Part shown: one piece after another, positions 1 to 10,323 of the stretch
Position numbering within the stretch: the first letter of the stretch is position 1
How the letters are laid out: each line of letters starts with the position of its first letter
Notes under the pieces: model-generated
Databases searched by the model: none
Seen by the model: the letters and a program-made list of their open reading frames with translations, nothing else
What the model was told of the DNA's origin: nothing
Made by a program: the position numbers and the translations under genes
Source of the DNA: Rhizobium sp. FKL33
GTDB lineage: Bacteria > Pseudomonadota > Alphaproteobacteria > Rhizobiales > Rhizobiaceae
Length of the DNA stretch: 64,000 nt
Assembly (NCBI RefSeq): GCF_005222915.1
Contig: NZ_STFX01000008.1
Coordinates: forward strand, 1 to 64,000
Direction of reading: 5' to 3'

Positions 1-163
1 GAACGCCGCGAAACGTCTGAAACCGAGTAGAATCAATGTCATGCGCCTTGTCCAGAAATTTAAACCGGACAGCAGTGGCACAGGGCCGAGCATGACGGCG
101 GAGAGGGTTCGGCCCGTTGTTTGAAGGCCTCCTGCTCAGAAACTCACGCGCAAGTGACGGCTC
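1..163. other. left window edge, no gene seen
   Basis: This stretch lies downstream of the leftward recN stop. I see no convincing start codon with a ribosome binding site and no strong terminator. A weak GGGCCGA / TCGGCCC inverted pair near 85-118 has a long loop and no T-tract. In many rhizobia ligA follows recN, but nothing here shows it. Confidence 0.4.
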
Positions 164-1837
164 TCACCCCTCGCCCGCGAGCAATTTCGCCGCCGCCGCG
201 CGCGCCTCTTCGGTGATCGAGGCGCCGGCCAGCATGCGGGCGATTTCCTCGCGGCGTTCGTCCTCGGCCATGGTGGAGACGCGGGTGGCGATGCGGCCGT
301 CGCCGCCTTCCACCGGGCCCTTGGCGATCAGGAGATGCGTGTTGGCGCGGGCGGCGACCTGGGGCGCATGGGTGACCGAGAGAACCTGCACGCGCGACGA
401 CAGGCGCTTGAGCCGCTGGCCGATGGCGTCTGCGACGGCGCCGCCCACGCCGGTGTCGATTTCGTCGAACACCAAAGTCGGGGCCGAGCCGCGATCGGCG
501 AGCGCCACCTTGAGCGCCAAGAGGAAGCGCGAGAGTTCGCCGCCCGAAGCCACTTTCATGATCGGGCCGGGCCGCGTGCCGGGATTGGTCTGCACGTGGA
601 ACTCGACAAGGTCGATGCCCGAGGCGGTCGCCTCATTCTCATCGGCGGTGACTTCCACCATGAAGCGGGCGCGTTCGAGCTTCAGCGCCGGCAGTTCGGC
701 CATCACGGCTTCGGCGAGCGAGGCGCCGGCATGCCGCCGCTTGTCGGACAGCGCGCGAGCCGCGGTCAGGAACACGACGGCGTTTTCCTTCTCGCGTTCT
801 TCCAGCCGCTTCAGCCTTTCCTCGCCCTGGTCGAGATCGGTGAGATCGGCCGCCATCTTGGCGGCCAGCGCCGGCAGGCCGGTGACCGGCACGGAATATT
901 TGCGAGAGGCGGCGCGCAGCGCAAACAGGCGCTCTTCGACGCGCTCCAGCTCCTTGGGGTCGAATTCGGTGCGGCGCAGCGCCGACTCCACGAGATTCTG
1001 CGCATCCGAGAGCCGGTCGAGCGCCTCGTCCAGCGCCTGCACGGTCTCTTCCAGAAGGCCCGGCGCTTCCTGCGACTTGCGCTCCAGCCGCCGCACCAGC
1101 GAGGCGATATGCGGCACCGGCGAAGCCGAGCCGTTGAGAAAATCGGAAGCCTCGGAAATGTCGGAGGCGACGCGCTCGACCTTCATCATCCGGGCGCGCC
1201 TTTCGGCCAGTTCTTCCTCTTCGCCATCAACCGGGGAAAGCTTTTCGAGTTCCTCCACCGACGCCCTGATATAATCGGCCTCGCGGGCGGCGGCCTCCAC
1301 CTTGGCGCGATGGCTCTTGAGCTCGCGGCTCGAATCCTTCCAGGTCTTGTAAAGCGCGCCGACCGCCTCGCATTCCTCGGTGAGGCCGGCGAAGGCGTCG
1401 AGCAGCAGACGATGCGCTTCGGTGTCGACCAGCGCGCGATCATCATGCTGGCCATGGATTTCGACGAGTTTGGCGCCGGCCTCGCGCATCAACTGCACCG
1501 AGACAGGCTGGTCGTTGACGAAAGCCCGCGTGCGGCCGTCGGCGGACTGGACGCGGCGGAAGATCACATCGCCGTCGTCATCGATGCTGTTGTCCTTGAG
1601 GAAGGTCCGCAGCGGATGCGCGCCCGGGAGATCGAAGACGGCGGTCACCTGCCCTTTGTCTTCGCCATGGCGAACAAGGCCGCCATCGCCGCGTCCGCCG
1701 AGGGCGAGCGACAGGGAGTCGAGCAGGATCGACTTTCCAGCGCCGGTCTCGCCCGTCAGCACCGAAAGTCCGGGCTGGAAGGCGAGATCGAGCCGATCGA
1801 TCAAGACGATGTCACGGATCGACAGCTGGACGAGCAT
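164..1837 (-). CDS. recN: DNA repair protein RecN
   Basis: RecN is an SMC-like ATPase that acts in the cytoplasm in recombinational repair of double-strand breaks. The 557-residue product has the usual family length. The Walker A motif GETGAGKS lies at residues 29-36. A long coiled-coil middle follows, then the ABC signature ASGGELSRF near residue 430 and Walker B LVFDEIDTGVGG about 20 residues later. The ATG at 1837 starts a normal N-terminus (MLVQLSIRDIVLID), only 18 bp after the bamD stop, so the two are probably cotranscribed. The lpxC-bamD-recN order is usual next to ftsZ in Rhizobiales. Confidence 0.97.
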   Translation of the reverse strand: MLVQLSIRDIVLIDRLDLAFQPGLSVLTGETGAGKSILLDSLSLALGGRGDGGLVRHGEDKGQVTAVFDLPGAHPLRTFLKDNSIDDDGDVIFRRVQSADGRTRAFVNDQPVSVQLMREAGAKLVEIHGQHDDRALVDTEAHRLLLDAFAGLTEECEAVGALYKTWKDSSRELKSHRAKVEAAAREADYIRASVEELEKLSPVDGEEEELAERRARMMKVERVASDISEASDFLNGSASPVPHIASLVRRLERKSQEAPGLLEETVQALDEALDRLSDAQNLVESALRRTEFDPKELERVEERLFALRAASRKYSVPVTGLPALAAKMAADLTDLDQGEERLKRLEEREKENAVVFLTAARALSDKRRHAGASLAEAVMAELPALKLERARFMVEVTADENEATASGIDLVEFHVQTNPGTRPGPIMKVASGGELSRFLLALKVALADRGSAPTLVFDEIDTGVGGAVADAIGQRLKRLSSRVQVLSVTHAPQVAARANTHLLIAKGPVEGGDGRIATRVSTMAEDERREEIARMLAGASITEEARAAAAKLLAGEG

Positions 1838-1855
1838 GGATCAGACCATTTGGTT

Positions 1856-2707
1856 TCAGGTCGATTCGCCGAGAAGCAGCTTCTTGCCGGCGCGCGAGAT
1901 CCACGAGCCGGTGTTTTCGCGCGGCTCGAGCCCCTGCGCCTTCAGAAGCGCGAAGCTGTCCTTGTACCAGTCGCTGTCCGGATAATTGTGGCCAAGCACG
2001 GCTGCGGCAGTCTGGGCTTCATCGGTCAGGCCGAGCGCGTAGTAGCACTCCACGAGGCGCGCCAGCGCTTCCTCGACCTGGTTGGTGTTGGAGAAGCTTT
2101 CGACCACATTGCGATAGCGCGACACGGCGGCGAGATATTCCTTCCGCTCCTGATAGTAGCGGCCGATCTGCATTTCCTTGCCGGCCAGGTTGTCGCGGGC
2201 CATGCGGATTTTCACCTGGGCGTCGTCGACATATTCCGAGGTCGGATAGTTATTGACGACCTTGAGCATCGCTTCGATGGTCTTGGCGGCGGCGCGCTGG
2301 TCCTGCGTCACCACCGGGATCTGCTTGGCGTAGGCGAGACCGACCATGTACTGCACGTAGGCGGCGTCCTTGGTCTGGGCATAGAGGTTCATGTAGCGCT
2401 CGCCAGACTGGATGGCGGCTTCGTTATCGCCTTGGCGATATTTCACGAAGGTGGACATCACCAGCGCCTTGCGCGCCCATTCCGAGAACGGATGCTGCTT
2501 GTCGATGGCGTCGAACTTGCGCTGCGCTTCGGTGAGCTTGCCGGCGTTGATATTGGCGAGGCCCTGATTGTAGAGCACGTCGGGGGGATCAGTCTGAACG
2601 CCCAGTTTGGTGATGTCGAGATCGGGATCGCTGGTGCAAGCCGACATCAACATGCCGGAGGCGCTGATCGCCAAGGTCACAAGCACAGCGCGCGTGGATA
2701 GTTTCAT
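1856..2707 (-). CDS. bamD: Outer membrane assembly lipoprotein BamD (ComL)
   Basis: BamD is the essential lipoprotein of the BAM complex that folds beta-barrel proteins into the outer membrane. The N-terminus [18 protein letters not shown] leads to a lipobox LMSAC, so Cys is the lipidated residue 24. TPR helices fill the rest (283 aa, normal length). The open frame extends further upstream. However, AGGAAG sits 7 nt before the ATG at 2707 (a second ATG directly precedes it), and the lipoprotein signal only makes sense from there. The gene follows lpxC and precedes recN on the same strand. Confidence 0.95.
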   Translation of the reverse strand: MKLSTRAVLVTLAISASGMLMSACTSDPDLDITKLGVQTDPPDVLYNQGLANINAGKLTEAQRKFDAIDKQHPFSEWARKALVMSTFVKYRQGDNEAAIQSGERYMNLYAQTKDAAYVQYMVGLAYAKQIPVVTQDQRAAAKTIEAMLKVVNNYPTSEYVDDAQVKIRMARDNLAGKEMQIGRYYQERKEYLAAVSRYRNVVESFSNTNQVEEALARLVECYYALGLTDEAQTAAAVLGHNYPDSDWYKDSFALLKAQGLEPRENTGSWISRAGKKLLLGEST

Positions 2708-2896
2708 CATCTCACTTCCTGCAAATCCCCAGCGGGCCCGGCTAATCGAAAAGCCCATGCGCCTCGCCTCTCCGTTCGTGGCGTTACTAGCCATAAAATA
2801 ACAGCTATCGCAACGCCATGTTTACCCCATCGGGCAAATTTGTGGCGAAAACGGGTCGGTGCGCCGGGTGATCCGGCGCGCCCGCAAGATAGAGCC

Positions 2897-3862
2897 TCAG
2901 GCGGTCCAGTGAGCGTATTCCTGCCTGCTAACGGCGATCATCTCCGGCGCCGCAACGCGGGCGCGCTGGCCGGCGGATTCGACGATGTCATAGGCCGAGG
3001 CGTCCGACAGCAGCGCCTTCAGCGCCAAGGCGTTGACCTTGTGGCCGCCGCGATGGGAGCGATAGAGGCCGAGGAACGGCGCGCCGGCAAGCGCCAGGTC
3101 GCCCACGGCGTCCAACGTCTTGTGACGAACGAATTCGTCAGGATAACGCAGGCCTTCGACATTGATGACGCGATGATCGTCGCCGATCACCACGGAATTT
3201 TCGAGCGAGGAGCCGAGCGCGAGGCCGGCGGCCCAGAGCCGCTCCACATCGCGCATGAAGCCGAAGGTGCGGGCGCGCGACAATTCGCTCTTGAAGTTCG
3301 CAGCCGTCAGGTCGCCCTTCCAGCTCTGCCGGCCGATGGTCGGGCTGGGGAAATCGATTTCGACTTCGAAGCGGGTGCCGTCATAGGGGTGGAATTCGGC
3401 CCAGGACGAGCCGACATCGATTCGCACCTGCTTGAGCACGCGGATGTAACGGCGCTTCTTAGTCAGCGTCTTGATGCCCGCCTGTTCGATCGCGTCGATG
3501 AACATGGCCGAACTGCCGTCCATGACCGGCGCTTCCCCGGCGTCGATCTCAATGATGGCGTTGTCGATGCCGAGCGCATAAAGCGCGGCCATGACATGTT
3601 CGACGGTCGCGACAGAGCGCGCCGGATGCGTGCCGAGCACCGTGCACAGATCGGTGTTGCCGACGGTCGCCGACACGGCCTTGAGTTCGGTCACCTCGCC
3701 ATTCGGCCCAGTGCGCTGGAAGATGATGCCGGTTCCCGCGTCGGCGGGATTAAAGGTGGCGGTCACATCAGCGCCCGAATGAACGCCTATGCCGCGAATG
3801 GTGAAGGGATTTGCGAACGTCGTTTCAAATCCAGCCAGTCCTGATGCCATTTGGCCCCACAT
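2897..3862 (-). CDS. lpxC: UDP-3-O-acyl-N-acetylglucosamine deacetylase LpxC
   Basis: LpxC is the zinc deacetylase for the committed step of lipid A synthesis. Conserved blocks are visible: TVEHVMAALYALG with the first zinc His, HKTLDAVGDLALAG with the second His and Asp ligands, and HRGGHKVN near the C-terminus with the catalytic His. The frame is open to 3997. The family normally begins just before GFETTFANPFTIRGIGVHSG, and AGAAGG lies about 10 nt before the ATG at 3862 (321 aa); an ATG at 3850 is an alternative. The gene stands alone between terminator-bearing spacers downstream of ftsZ. Confidence 0.95.
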   Translation of the reverse strand: MWGQMASGLAGFETTFANPFTIRGIGVHSGADVTATFNPADAGTGIIFQRTGPNGEVTELKAVSATVGNTDLCTVLGTHPARSVATVEHVMAALYALGIDNAIIEIDAGEAPVMDGSSAMFIDAIEQAGIKTLTKKRRYIRVLKQVRIDVGSSWAEFHPYDGTRFEVEIDFPSPTIGRQSWKGDLTAANFKSELSRARTFGFMRDVERLWAAGLALGSSLENSVVIGDDHRVINVEGLRYPDEFVRHKTLDAVGDLALAGAPFLGLYRSHRGGHKVNALALKALLSDASAYDIVESAGQRARVAAPEMIAVSRQEYAHWTA

Positions 3863-4271
3863 TTCCGAATGGGCCTTCTGCCCATCCATCCGGCAACCCG
3901 GATTTAACCATGCATTCCGCGCGCTTTCGCTCGCAACTCGATCGGATCGCTCCCTCCAAGCAGATCCATCGTGAAAATAGCGACCGGTCGGCGGCAATCC
4001 AAATCAATGTTTCTTTCCGTCTGTAACGGAGCGCAAGTCCTTGGCGTCGCAGGGCAATGTCCCTGGAAGCCGAGACACTGGAAGTCACGGCGCTCCACAG
4101 TCCCGATCGCGTGGGAAAGCACATGTGGACAGAAATATGGAAACCACTGCGGCGATCATGATGGCGGGATGGCAGAGCCAGAAAATGCGGTCTGCGCCGC
4201 TTTGAAACAGGGTCGAAACCCGAATCGAAAAGGGCCCGGCGTGAACCGGGCCCTCTGAATCGGTGGAGGTC
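3863..4271. other. lpxC-ftsZ intergenic spacer
   Basis: This spacer of about 400 bp holds the ftsZ terminator at its right end and presumably the lpxC promoter. Short open frames on both strands lack ribosome binding sites and protein-like composition. I see no RNA gene. Confidence 0.5.
4231..4254 (-). terminator. Rho-independent terminator after ftsZ
   Basis: Perfect 9-bp arms AGGGCCCGG and CCGGGCCCT enclose a 6-nt loop, 17 bp past the ftsZ stop. Read leftward, the stem is followed by TTTC. It closes the dcw transcript before lpxC. Confidence 0.85.
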
Positions 4272-6149
4272 TCAGTTCGACTGGCGGCGCAGGAAGGCCG
4301 GGATATCCAGCTCTTCTTCCTGGCTGCGCGGCTGCGACGGCGCGGCGCGGCCGAGATCGTCGAGATTGCCGCGGCGCGGCGCATAGAGGCTGGCTTCCGG
4401 AGACAGCGGACGACGCTGCTGGGACGCGGCCGAAGGCGCGCCGGAGGTCATGTCGGAGGGAGCGGCAGGCTCGTCTTCCTTGCGGCTCAGCGACGAGGTC
4501 AGCCGCTTGAGCAGGCCCATCGGACCACGCTCTTCGGCATGCGCCTGGGCTGCGGGCGACGAGCGATGCTCCATCTCGGCCTTCACCACCGGCGGAAAGT
4601 CCTCGACCTTCGGCATGCGATGGGTTTCGGCTTCGGACCGCACCTGGGCCATCAGCGAGGGTTCGGCGCGCATCTGCGGGGCCGGAGCGGGCTGCGGCTG
4701 AGGCGCCGGAGCGACCGGCGCGCGCATCTGCATCGGCTGCGGCTGGGTTTCCAGGACCGGCGCCATCGGCTGCGAAGCCTGCTGGACCGGACGCTGCTGA
4801 ACCTGCATCGGCTCGGGAGCCGGCGCCGAGAACAGGCGGCTCGCAGGACGGAAGCTGTCCTGGGCAGGTTGGGCCGGCTGGTCGAGTTCGCGCATCAGCG
4901 GCTGCGAGACGGCGATCTCGAGTTCGCGCTCCATGTCGATTTCGGCGGCGCGGATGGTTTCCGCCACCGGATCATGGCGCGGCGCGACCGGCTGCGGAGC
5001 CTGCATCACAGGCATGACCGGCTGCGGCTGCGGAGCCGCGATCGGCTGAGACAACACGGGCTGCTGCATCACCGGCTGGGGAGCCGGCTGCGAAATCGGC
5101 GCGACAGGAGCGGAAGCCTGCGGGCGGATCACCGGCCTTGCCGCCGGCTTTACTTCAAAAGGGCGCGACTCTCCCGCGTTCTGAGCGCGATCGATGCCGG
5201 TGGCCACGACGGAGACGCGGATGATGCCTTCCAGGGCTTCATCGAACGTCGCGCCGAGGATGATGTTGGCGTCGGGATCGACCTCTTCGCGGATGCGGGT
5301 TGCAGCTTCGTCCACTTCGAACAGCGTCATGTCGCGACCGCCGGTGATGGAGATCAGCAGGCCCTGGGCGCCCTTCATTGAGGTTTCGTCGAGCAGCGGG
5401 TTGGCGATCGCGGCTTCGGCGGCGGCCAATGCGCGGCCTTCGCCGGAGGATTCGCCGGTGCCCATCATCGCACGGCCCATTTCGCGCATGATCGAGCGAA
5501 CGTCGGCGAAGTCGAGATTGATCAGGCCTTCCTTGACCATCAGGTCGGTGATGCAGGCGACGCCCGAATAGAGCACCTGGTCGGCCATCGCAAACGCGTC
5601 GGCGAAGGTGGTCTTGTCGTTGGCGATGCGGAACAGGTTCTGGTTCGGGATCACGATCAGCGTGTCGACCGACTTCTGCAGTTCGGTGATGGCCTGATCG
5701 GCGATGCGCATGCGGCGCTGGCCTTCGAAGTGGAACGGCTTGGTGACCACGCCCACGGTCAGGATGCCCTTGGAGCGGGCGGCCTGCGCGACGACCGGGG
5801 CTGCGCCCGAACCGGTGCCGCCGCCCATGCCGGCGGTGACGAAGCACATATGCGTGCCGGAGAGATGATCGATGATCTCGTCGAGGCACTCTTCGGCGGC
5901 CGCGCGGCCGACGTCAGGCTGGGAACCGGCGCCGAGACCTTCGGTGACCTGAACGCCCATCTGGATGATGCGTTCGGCGCGGGTCATGGCCAGCGCCTGC
6001 GCGTCCGTATTGGCGACGACGAAGTCGACGCCCTGCAGGCCGGCGCTGATCATGTTGTTCACGGCGTTGCCGCCGCCGCCGCCGACACCGAAAACGGTGA
6101 TGCGCGGCTTCAGCTCGGTGATGTCCGGCTTCTGCAATTTGATGGTCAT
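4272..6149 (-). CDS. ftsZ: Cell division protein FtsZ (long-linker form)
   Basis: FtsZ is the tubulin-like GTPase that forms the cytokinetic ring. The GTPase domain fills residues 1 to about 320, with the tubulin signature GGGTGSG in [14 protein letters not shown]. It is followed by a roughly 280-residue linker rich in Pro, Gln, Ala and Met. The conserved C-terminal peptide [10 protein letters not shown], which binds FtsA, ends the protein. At 625 aa it is much longer than the roughly 380-residue FtsZ of E. coli, but long linkers are usual in Rhizobiales. GGAAGG lies 9 nt before the ATG. ftsA is upstream with a 137-bp gap, which may carry an extra promoter. Confidence 0.98.
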   Translation of the reverse strand: MTIKLQKPDITELKPRITVFGVGGGGGNAVNNMISAGLQGVDFVVANTDAQALAMTRAERIIQMGVQVTEGLGAGSQPDVGRAAAEECLDEIIDHLSGTHMCFVTAGMGGGTGSGAAPVVAQAARSKGILTVGVVTKPFHFEGQRRMRIADQAITELQKSVDTLIVIPNQNLFRIANDKTTFADAFAMADQVLYSGVACITDLMVKEGLINLDFADVRSIMREMGRAMMGTGESSGEGRALAAAEAAIANPLLDETSMKGAQGLLISITGGRDMTLFEVDEAATRIREEVDPDANIILGATFDEALEGIIRVSVVATGIDRAQNAGESRPFEVKPAARPVIRPQASAPVAPISQPAPQPVMQQPVLSQPIAAPQPQPVMPVMQAPQPVAPRHDPVAETIRAAEIDMERELEIAVSQPLMRELDQPAQPAQDSFRPASRLFSAPAPEPMQVQQRPVQQASQPMAPVLETQPQPMQMRAPVAPAPQPQPAPAPQMRAEPSLMAQVRSEAETHRMPKVEDFPPVVKAEMEHRSSPAAQAHAEERGPMGLLKRLTSSLSRKEDEPAAPSDMTSGAPSAASQQRRPLSPEASLYAPRRGNLDDLGRAAPSQPRSQEEELDIPAFLRRQSN

Positions 6150-6286
6150 GTTCTCAGTCCTTCCTGTATTCCGACCGTACCGCCGTTCCGGTCTTTATTC
6201 CTGACATGCCGTTCCGGACCGGCTCGGCCGGCGGACTGGCGTTGGGATCTTCCGCGCCGCGAGTGGTATCCCCCTCGCGGCGAAAC

Positions 6287-7618
6287 TCAAAAACTGCTCT
6301 TCAGCCAATGCCCCATGCGCGCGATGCGGCCATTGCCGCCCGCCAAGGAAGACAGAAGCCCATGCTCCGCAGCGTGAATCTCGATATCCGCGAATTGCGG
6401 ATAAATCAGGAGACCCACGGCGGTGGAGAATGCCGGTCCCTTCGCCGCCGGCGGCAGACCCTTGACGCCCATCGGCCGGCCGATCCGGACATTGCGGGCG
6501 AAGATCTGTCGCGCGAGCTCCGGCAGGCCGGTGAGTTGGCTTGCGCCGCCGGTGAGCACCAGGCGCTTGCCGACGATCGGCGAGAAACCGGAGCTGCGAA
6601 TGCGGTCGCGAATCATTTCGAGCGTTTCCTCGACGCGGGCGCGGACGATCTTGGAGATCAACGCCTTCGGCACCTGGCTCGGCTGCTCGTGATCTTCCTC
6701 GCTGATCGGCGGAACCGAGACGAGTTCGCGGTCGTCGGTGGAGTTCGACAGCGCCGACCCATGCATGACCTTGATGCGCTCGGCCTCTTCGATGCGGGTC
6801 GAGAGCCCGCGGGCGAGATCGGTGGTGACGTGATGGCCGCCGAGACCGATGGCGTCGGCATGCACCAGCTTGCCCTCGGCGAAGACGGAAATCGTGGTCG
6901 CGCCGCCGCCCATGTCGATGGCTGCGCAGCCGAGCTCCAGTTCGTCCTCGACGAGCGCCGCCAGGCCCGACGCATAGGGCGTCGCCACCACGCCCTCGAC
7001 GGTCAGATGGGCGCGGTTGACGCAGAGCTCGATATTCTTGATCGCGGTGCGCTCGGCGGTCAGCACATGCATATCGACGCCCAGCGTGTCGCCGAACATC
7101 GAGACCGGATCGGCGATGCCGCGCTCGCCGTCGAGCGAGAAGCCGGTGGGCAGCGAATGCAGAACGGCCCGGTCGTGGCGCTGCGACTGATGACAGGCGG
7201 CGACCAGCACGCGGCGCACGTCTTCCTGATCGACTTCCTGGCCGCCGAGATCGATGGCGGCGGTGTAGATGTCGCTCTGCAGCCGGCCGGCGGAGACGTT
7301 GACGATCAGGCTGTCGACGGTCAGCTTTGCCTGGCGCTCGGCGGCGTCGACCGCGTTGCGGATCACGCCTTCCAGCGCGTCGAGATCGGAGATGACGCCC
7401 GACTTGATGCCGCGCGACCGCTGATGGCCGATGCCGATGATCTCGATCTTGTGGGTGCGTCCGGGAAGAACCTCGGAGGCTTCGCGCGGCGTCAGCCGCG
7501 CGATCATGCAGACGACCTTGGTCGAGCCGATGTCGAGCACGCTGACCGTATGGGCGCGTTTGGAATTCAGGGGCTTCAGGCGCGGCGTCGTGGAGCCAGC
7601 CGAACGGAAGATGCTCAT
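6287..7618 (-). CDS. ftsA: Cell division protein FtsA
   Basis: FtsA is the actin-like ATPase that tethers FtsZ filaments to the inner membrane. The 443-residue protein has the phosphate-1 block SVLDIGSTKVVCMIA, the phosphate-2 block AIDMGGGATTISVF and a C-terminal amphipathic tail (RIARMGHWLKSSF) fitting the membrane-targeting helix. The first 25 residues before the actin fold are an extension common in alphaproteobacteria. GGAGGAG precedes the ATG, and the start overlaps the ftsQ stop by 4 bp (ATGA), so the two are probably translationally coupled. Confidence 0.97.
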   Translation of the reverse strand: MSIFRSAGSTTPRLKPLNSKRAHTVSVLDIGSTKVVCMIARLTPREASEVLPGRTHKIEIIGIGHQRSRGIKSGVISDLDALEGVIRNAVDAAERQAKLTVDSLIVNVSAGRLQSDIYTAAIDLGGQEVDQEDVRRVLVAACHQSQRHDRAVLHSLPTGFSLDGERGIADPVSMFGDTLGVDMHVLTAERTAIKNIELCVNRAHLTVEGVVATPYASGLAALVEDELELGCAAIDMGGGATTISVFAEGKLVHADAIGLGGHHVTTDLARGLSTRIEEAERIKVMHGSALSNSTDDRELVSVPPISEEDHEQPSQVPKALISKIVRARVEETLEMIRDRIRSSGFSPIVGKRLVLTGGASQLTGLPELARQIFARNVRIGRPMGVKGLPPAAKGPAFSTAVGLLIYPQFADIEIHAAEHGLLSSLAGGNGRIARMGHWLKSSF

Positions 7619-8556
7619 ATCTGCTCCTCCGCCTTCTTGAGCGCCTTGGCGCGCAGCGCCACAGCCTTGGCCCGGCGCTCGGTCGCGCCCTCGCTCAGCT
7701 GGATGGTGGTGCGATCGGCCAACCGGAAATCGACCGCGACGATGTCGCGCTCAACGAGCTGGTGATCGCGGTTCAGTTCGGCAAGCTCCGCCATGGCGCG
7801 ATCCATGTCGCGCTCCGGCAGCTTGATCAGCACGCCATTGTCGAGCTGCACGTCCCAGCGGCGGCCGGCGACGCGGATATAAGCCTTTGCGCGCGCCTTG
7901 ATGTCGGGCCATTTGTCGAAATCGGCCATGATCTCGGCGGCGCCGGTTTCGGCGTCGCGGCCGACGAAGAGCGGCAGATGGGCGAATTTGTTGTCGCGCA
8001 GCGGCGCGATCACGCTGCCGTTCTTCTCGATCAGCGACAGGTCCTGGCCGTGCTGCCAGATGCCGAAGGCGTCGCGTTCGACGAGCTTCACCGCCACCGT
8101 GTCGGGATAGATCTTGCGGACTTCGGCGTCGCGCACCCAGGGCAGGCTTTTCAGCGCCTCACGCGTGCGCTGCGCGTCGAGCGACATCAGCGACGTGGCG
8201 CCGTCGAGACCGAGCTTCTCAAGAATGTCGATTTCCGAGGTGTGGAAATTGCCGGACACCTTGACGTTGTTGATCGCGAAACCGGCGACAGAGCTCACGG
8301 CCTGGGCGACATCCGGCGTCTCGCCGCTGAGCGTAAAGGCGTAGGTCGCCGTCAGGCCATAGAAGGCGACCAGCGAGACGCTGCCGAGATGACGCGGAAT
8401 ATTGACGCGGCCCGCAGCCAGGCTGCCCATGAAGCGCACCACGCGGCGCAGCGGCCGCGGCAGGATCATCTTCTCGCCGCCCTCGCCCGAGCCGTCGGCC
8501 CAGAGCTTGTCGTCGGCATAGTTTTTTCGAGAGCCGAGGAGTTTCAACGCTGGCAC
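7615..8556 (-). CDS. ftsQ: Cell division protein FtsQ
   Basis: FtsQ is a bitopic membrane protein linking early and late divisome proteins. After about 40 cytoplasmic residues comes one membrane segment ([17 protein letters not shown]), then the POTRA domain beginning [16 protein letters not shown] and the beta domain. I prefer a GTG start at 8556 (313 aa), because GGAGG lies 8 nt before it. An ATG at 8577 would add seven residues and has no clear ribosome binding site. Either start lies inside the 3' end of ddl, as in other rhizobial clusters. Confidence 0.93.
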   Translation of the reverse strand: MPALKLLGSRKNYADDKLWADGSGEGGEKMILPRPLRRVVRFMGSLAAGRVNIPRHLGSVSLVAFYGLTATYAFTLSGETPDVAQAVSSVAGFAINNVKVSGNFHTSEIDILEKLGLDGATSLMSLDAQRTREALKSLPWVRDAEVRKIYPDTVAVKLVERDAFGIWQHGQDLSLIEKNGSVIAPLRDNKFAHLPLFVGRDAETGAAEIMADFDKWPDIKARAKAYIRVAGRRWDVQLDNGVLIKLPERDMDRAMAELAELNRDHQLVERDIVAVDFRLADRTTIQLSEGATERRAKAVALRAKALKKAEEQI

Positions 8557-9470
8557 GATGCGTCCTCCACCATCCATCGCAGGAATTCGCCAAAGGAGTG
8601 GCCGGCATGAGCGGCCATTTCGGGCACCAGCGACGTGGGAGTCATGCCTGGCTGGGTGTTGATTTCCAGCCAGATCAGTTCTCCGTCCTCTGAGAAACGA
8701 TCGTCGTAGCGGAAGTCGGAACGAGACACTCCGCGGCAGCCCATCGCCTTGTGCGCCTTGAGGGCCAGCATTTGAACAGTTTGGTAAATTTTCGGTGAAA
8801 TTTGCGCCGGAATCACGTGGACAGAGCCGCCGGCGGCGTATTTCGCATCATAATCATAAAAGGCGTGGCCCTGCGGCGCGATTTCGGTGACTCCGAGAGC
8901 GACATCGCCCATCACCCCGCAGGTCAGTTCGCGGCCGGCGACATAGCGCTCGACCATGACCGTATCGCCATAGCGCCAATCCGACGAGGTGATGACCTGC
9001 GGCGGATGGCTCTGATCTTCCTTGACGATGACCACGCCGAAGCTCGACCCCTCGCGCACCGGCTTGACCACATAGGGCGGCCGCATCGGATGGACGGCGG
9101 TGAAGTCGAAGCGGTTCATCACCTTCGATTCGGCGACGGGAATGCCATTGGCCTTGGCGATCTTCTTCGCCTGACCCTTGTCCATGGCGAGCGCCGAGGC
9201 GAGGACGCCGGAATGGGTGTAGGCAATTTCGAGATATTCGAGGATGCCCTGGATCGAGCCATCCTCGCCATAAGGACCATGCAGCGCATTGAAAGCCACG
9301 TCGGGCTTGAGCTCGACCAGCACCGAGGCGACGTCGCGGCCGACATCGACGCGGCTGACGCGGTAACCCTCCGCCTCCAGAGCGTCGGCGCAGGCGGATC
9401 CGGACGACAGGCTAACCGGTCGCTCGGAGGAAAATCCGCCCATCAACACCGCCACATGCTTTTCGCTCAT
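8544..9470 (-). CDS. ddl: D-alanine--D-alanine ligase
   Basis: This ATP-grasp ligase makes the D-Ala-D-Ala dipeptide for MurF. The 308-residue product starts [21 protein letters not shown], the usual Ddl glycine-rich N-terminus. LHGPYGEDG in the first third and the ATP-grasp end [11 protein letters not shown] are also present, the latter with the metal-binding Glu and Asn. The ATG at 9470 has GGGGA 7 nt upstream; the frame extends 7 codons further without an ATG. It is the first gene of ddl-ftsQ-ftsA-ftsZ and sits behind a CtrA-type box. Confidence 0.97.
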   Translation of the reverse strand: MSEKHVAVLMGGFSSERPVSLSSGSACADALEAEGYRVSRVDVGRDVASVLVELKPDVAFNALHGPYGEDGSIQGILEYLEIAYTHSGVLASALAMDKGQAKKIAKANGIPVAESKVMNRFDFTAVHPMRPPYVVKPVREGSSFGVVIVKEDQSHPPQVITSSDWRYGDTVMVERYVAGRELTCGVMGDVALGVTEIAPQGHAFYDYDAKYAAGGSVHVIPAQISPKIYQTVQMLALKAHKAMGCRGVSRSDFRYDDRFSEDGELIWLEINTQPGMTPTSLVPEMAAHAGHSFGEFLRWMVEDASCQR

Positions 9471-9584
9471 TCCCAATCCCCGAAAACTCAAACGCCGAAA
9501 CTAGAAATCCGCCCTTGCTTGAAGCTGACGCCAGCACGCCGCGCGCGGACAGGATTCGTTAGGATTGAGTAAAGACGATTAAGG

Positions 9585-9601
9585 TTAACGACCCGTTAAC
9601 C
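9585..9601 (-). promoter_or_regulatory. CtrA-type box upstream of ddl-ftsQAZ
   Basis: The sequence TTAA, seven bases (CGACCCG), TTAA, then CC matches the CtrA consensus TTAA-N7-TTAAC of alphaproteobacteria. It lies about 115 bp upstream of the ddl start. CtrA control of ftsQAZ is known in Caulobacter and several Rhizobiales; its use here is inferred. Confidence 0.6.
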
Positions 9602-9658
9602 AGTCTTAATGAGGAACAGCGAATTCGAAAAAATGCTGAGGATCGGCGGGGTTGTGGC

Positions 9659-9916
9659 TCAATGGCCACGGTCGTCGGATGCTCGGCCCGGCTCAGTATC
9701 AACGGAAGCCCGCCGCGCCTCGATCCGTACAGCAAGCGCTTCCATCAGAGACTGCGCGATAGCCTCGCGCAGACGAACGGTGCTGGAGGCCGTCCCCTTC
9801 TTGTCGAGCCATTGCGCGGCCCGTACAAGGCTGCCGCCCTCGCGCATGACGATGTCGTAAGCTCTCCGCAGCGCCCACGCCTCGCGCTGCTCCGTCATCG
9901 ACCAATCCGGGTCCAT
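9659..9916 (-). CDS. Small hypothetical protein
   Basis: This is an 85-residue cytoplasmic protein of unknown function. It looks alpha-helical (TEQREAWALRRAYDIV, RLREAIAQSLMEALAVRIEA), with no signal peptide and no membrane segment. GGCGGAG lies 2-8 nt before the ATG, supporting a real gene. I recognise no family. Nearby genes (yciI, tetR, ddl) give no functional clue. The CtrA-type box lies downstream of it, between this gene and ddl. Confidence 0.55.
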   Translation of the reverse strand: MDPDWSMTEQREAWALRRAYDIVMREGGSLVRAAQWLDKKGTASSTVRLREAIAQSLMEALAVRIEARRASVDTEPGRASDDRGH

Positions 9917-10032
9917 GCTCCGCCTGCCTGACCTGCGATTCGATAAGCTGATCGTAAGAAGCCGAACGTCTCCCCGCTACGGCGATACGGTGTCAGACGG
10001 ATCTTTTTTTTGCGGAATCCGAACAAAATGCG

Positions 10033-10323
10033 CTAAGCGGCGAGGAAAGCCAGTCTTTCGTCCAGCCGTTTCGGCGCAACTTCGTGAATGTCGGCGGCCA
10101 CAACACCTTCGGCCACGAAGGGATCTTCCGCCACAAAGGCCTCGATCGCAGCGCGATCGCCTCCCACCGCAATCACCGCGCCGCCGAGGCCGGGCTGCAG
10201 ACTGCCGGCCATCAGAAGCAAGCCTTGGTCGAAACCCCGCCGCAGCCAGTCATTATGACCGTCCATGAGGTCCTTTGCGCGGGCCCTGTTGTCGGTGAAC
10301 TTCAGCAAGATGATGAACATCAT
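10033..10323 (-). CDS. YciI family protein
   Basis: This 96-residue protein has the ferredoxin-like dimeric alpha/beta barrel of YciI proteins. MMFIILLKFTDNRA opens the first strand, the His of MDGHNDWL is the family's conserved His, and the mid-section LQPGLGGAVIAVGG and AEDPFVAEGV match the family pattern. YciI-like proteins are thought to be small hydrolases or ligand-binding enzymes; the substrate is unknown. It overlaps the tetR stop by 4 bp (ATGA), so it belongs to the tetR transcript. Confidence 0.85.
   Translation of the reverse strand: MMFIILLKFTDNRARAKDLMDGHNDWLRRGFDQGLLLMAGSLQPGLGGAVIAVGGDRAAIEAFVAEDPFVAEGVVAADIHEVAPKRLDERLAFLAA

Noticed and set aside
335-2701. 788-codon open frame on the plus strand
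   Set aside because: It lies antisense to recN and bamD, has repetitive His/Arg/Gly-rich composition typical of GC-rich antisense frames, and has no ribosome binding site.
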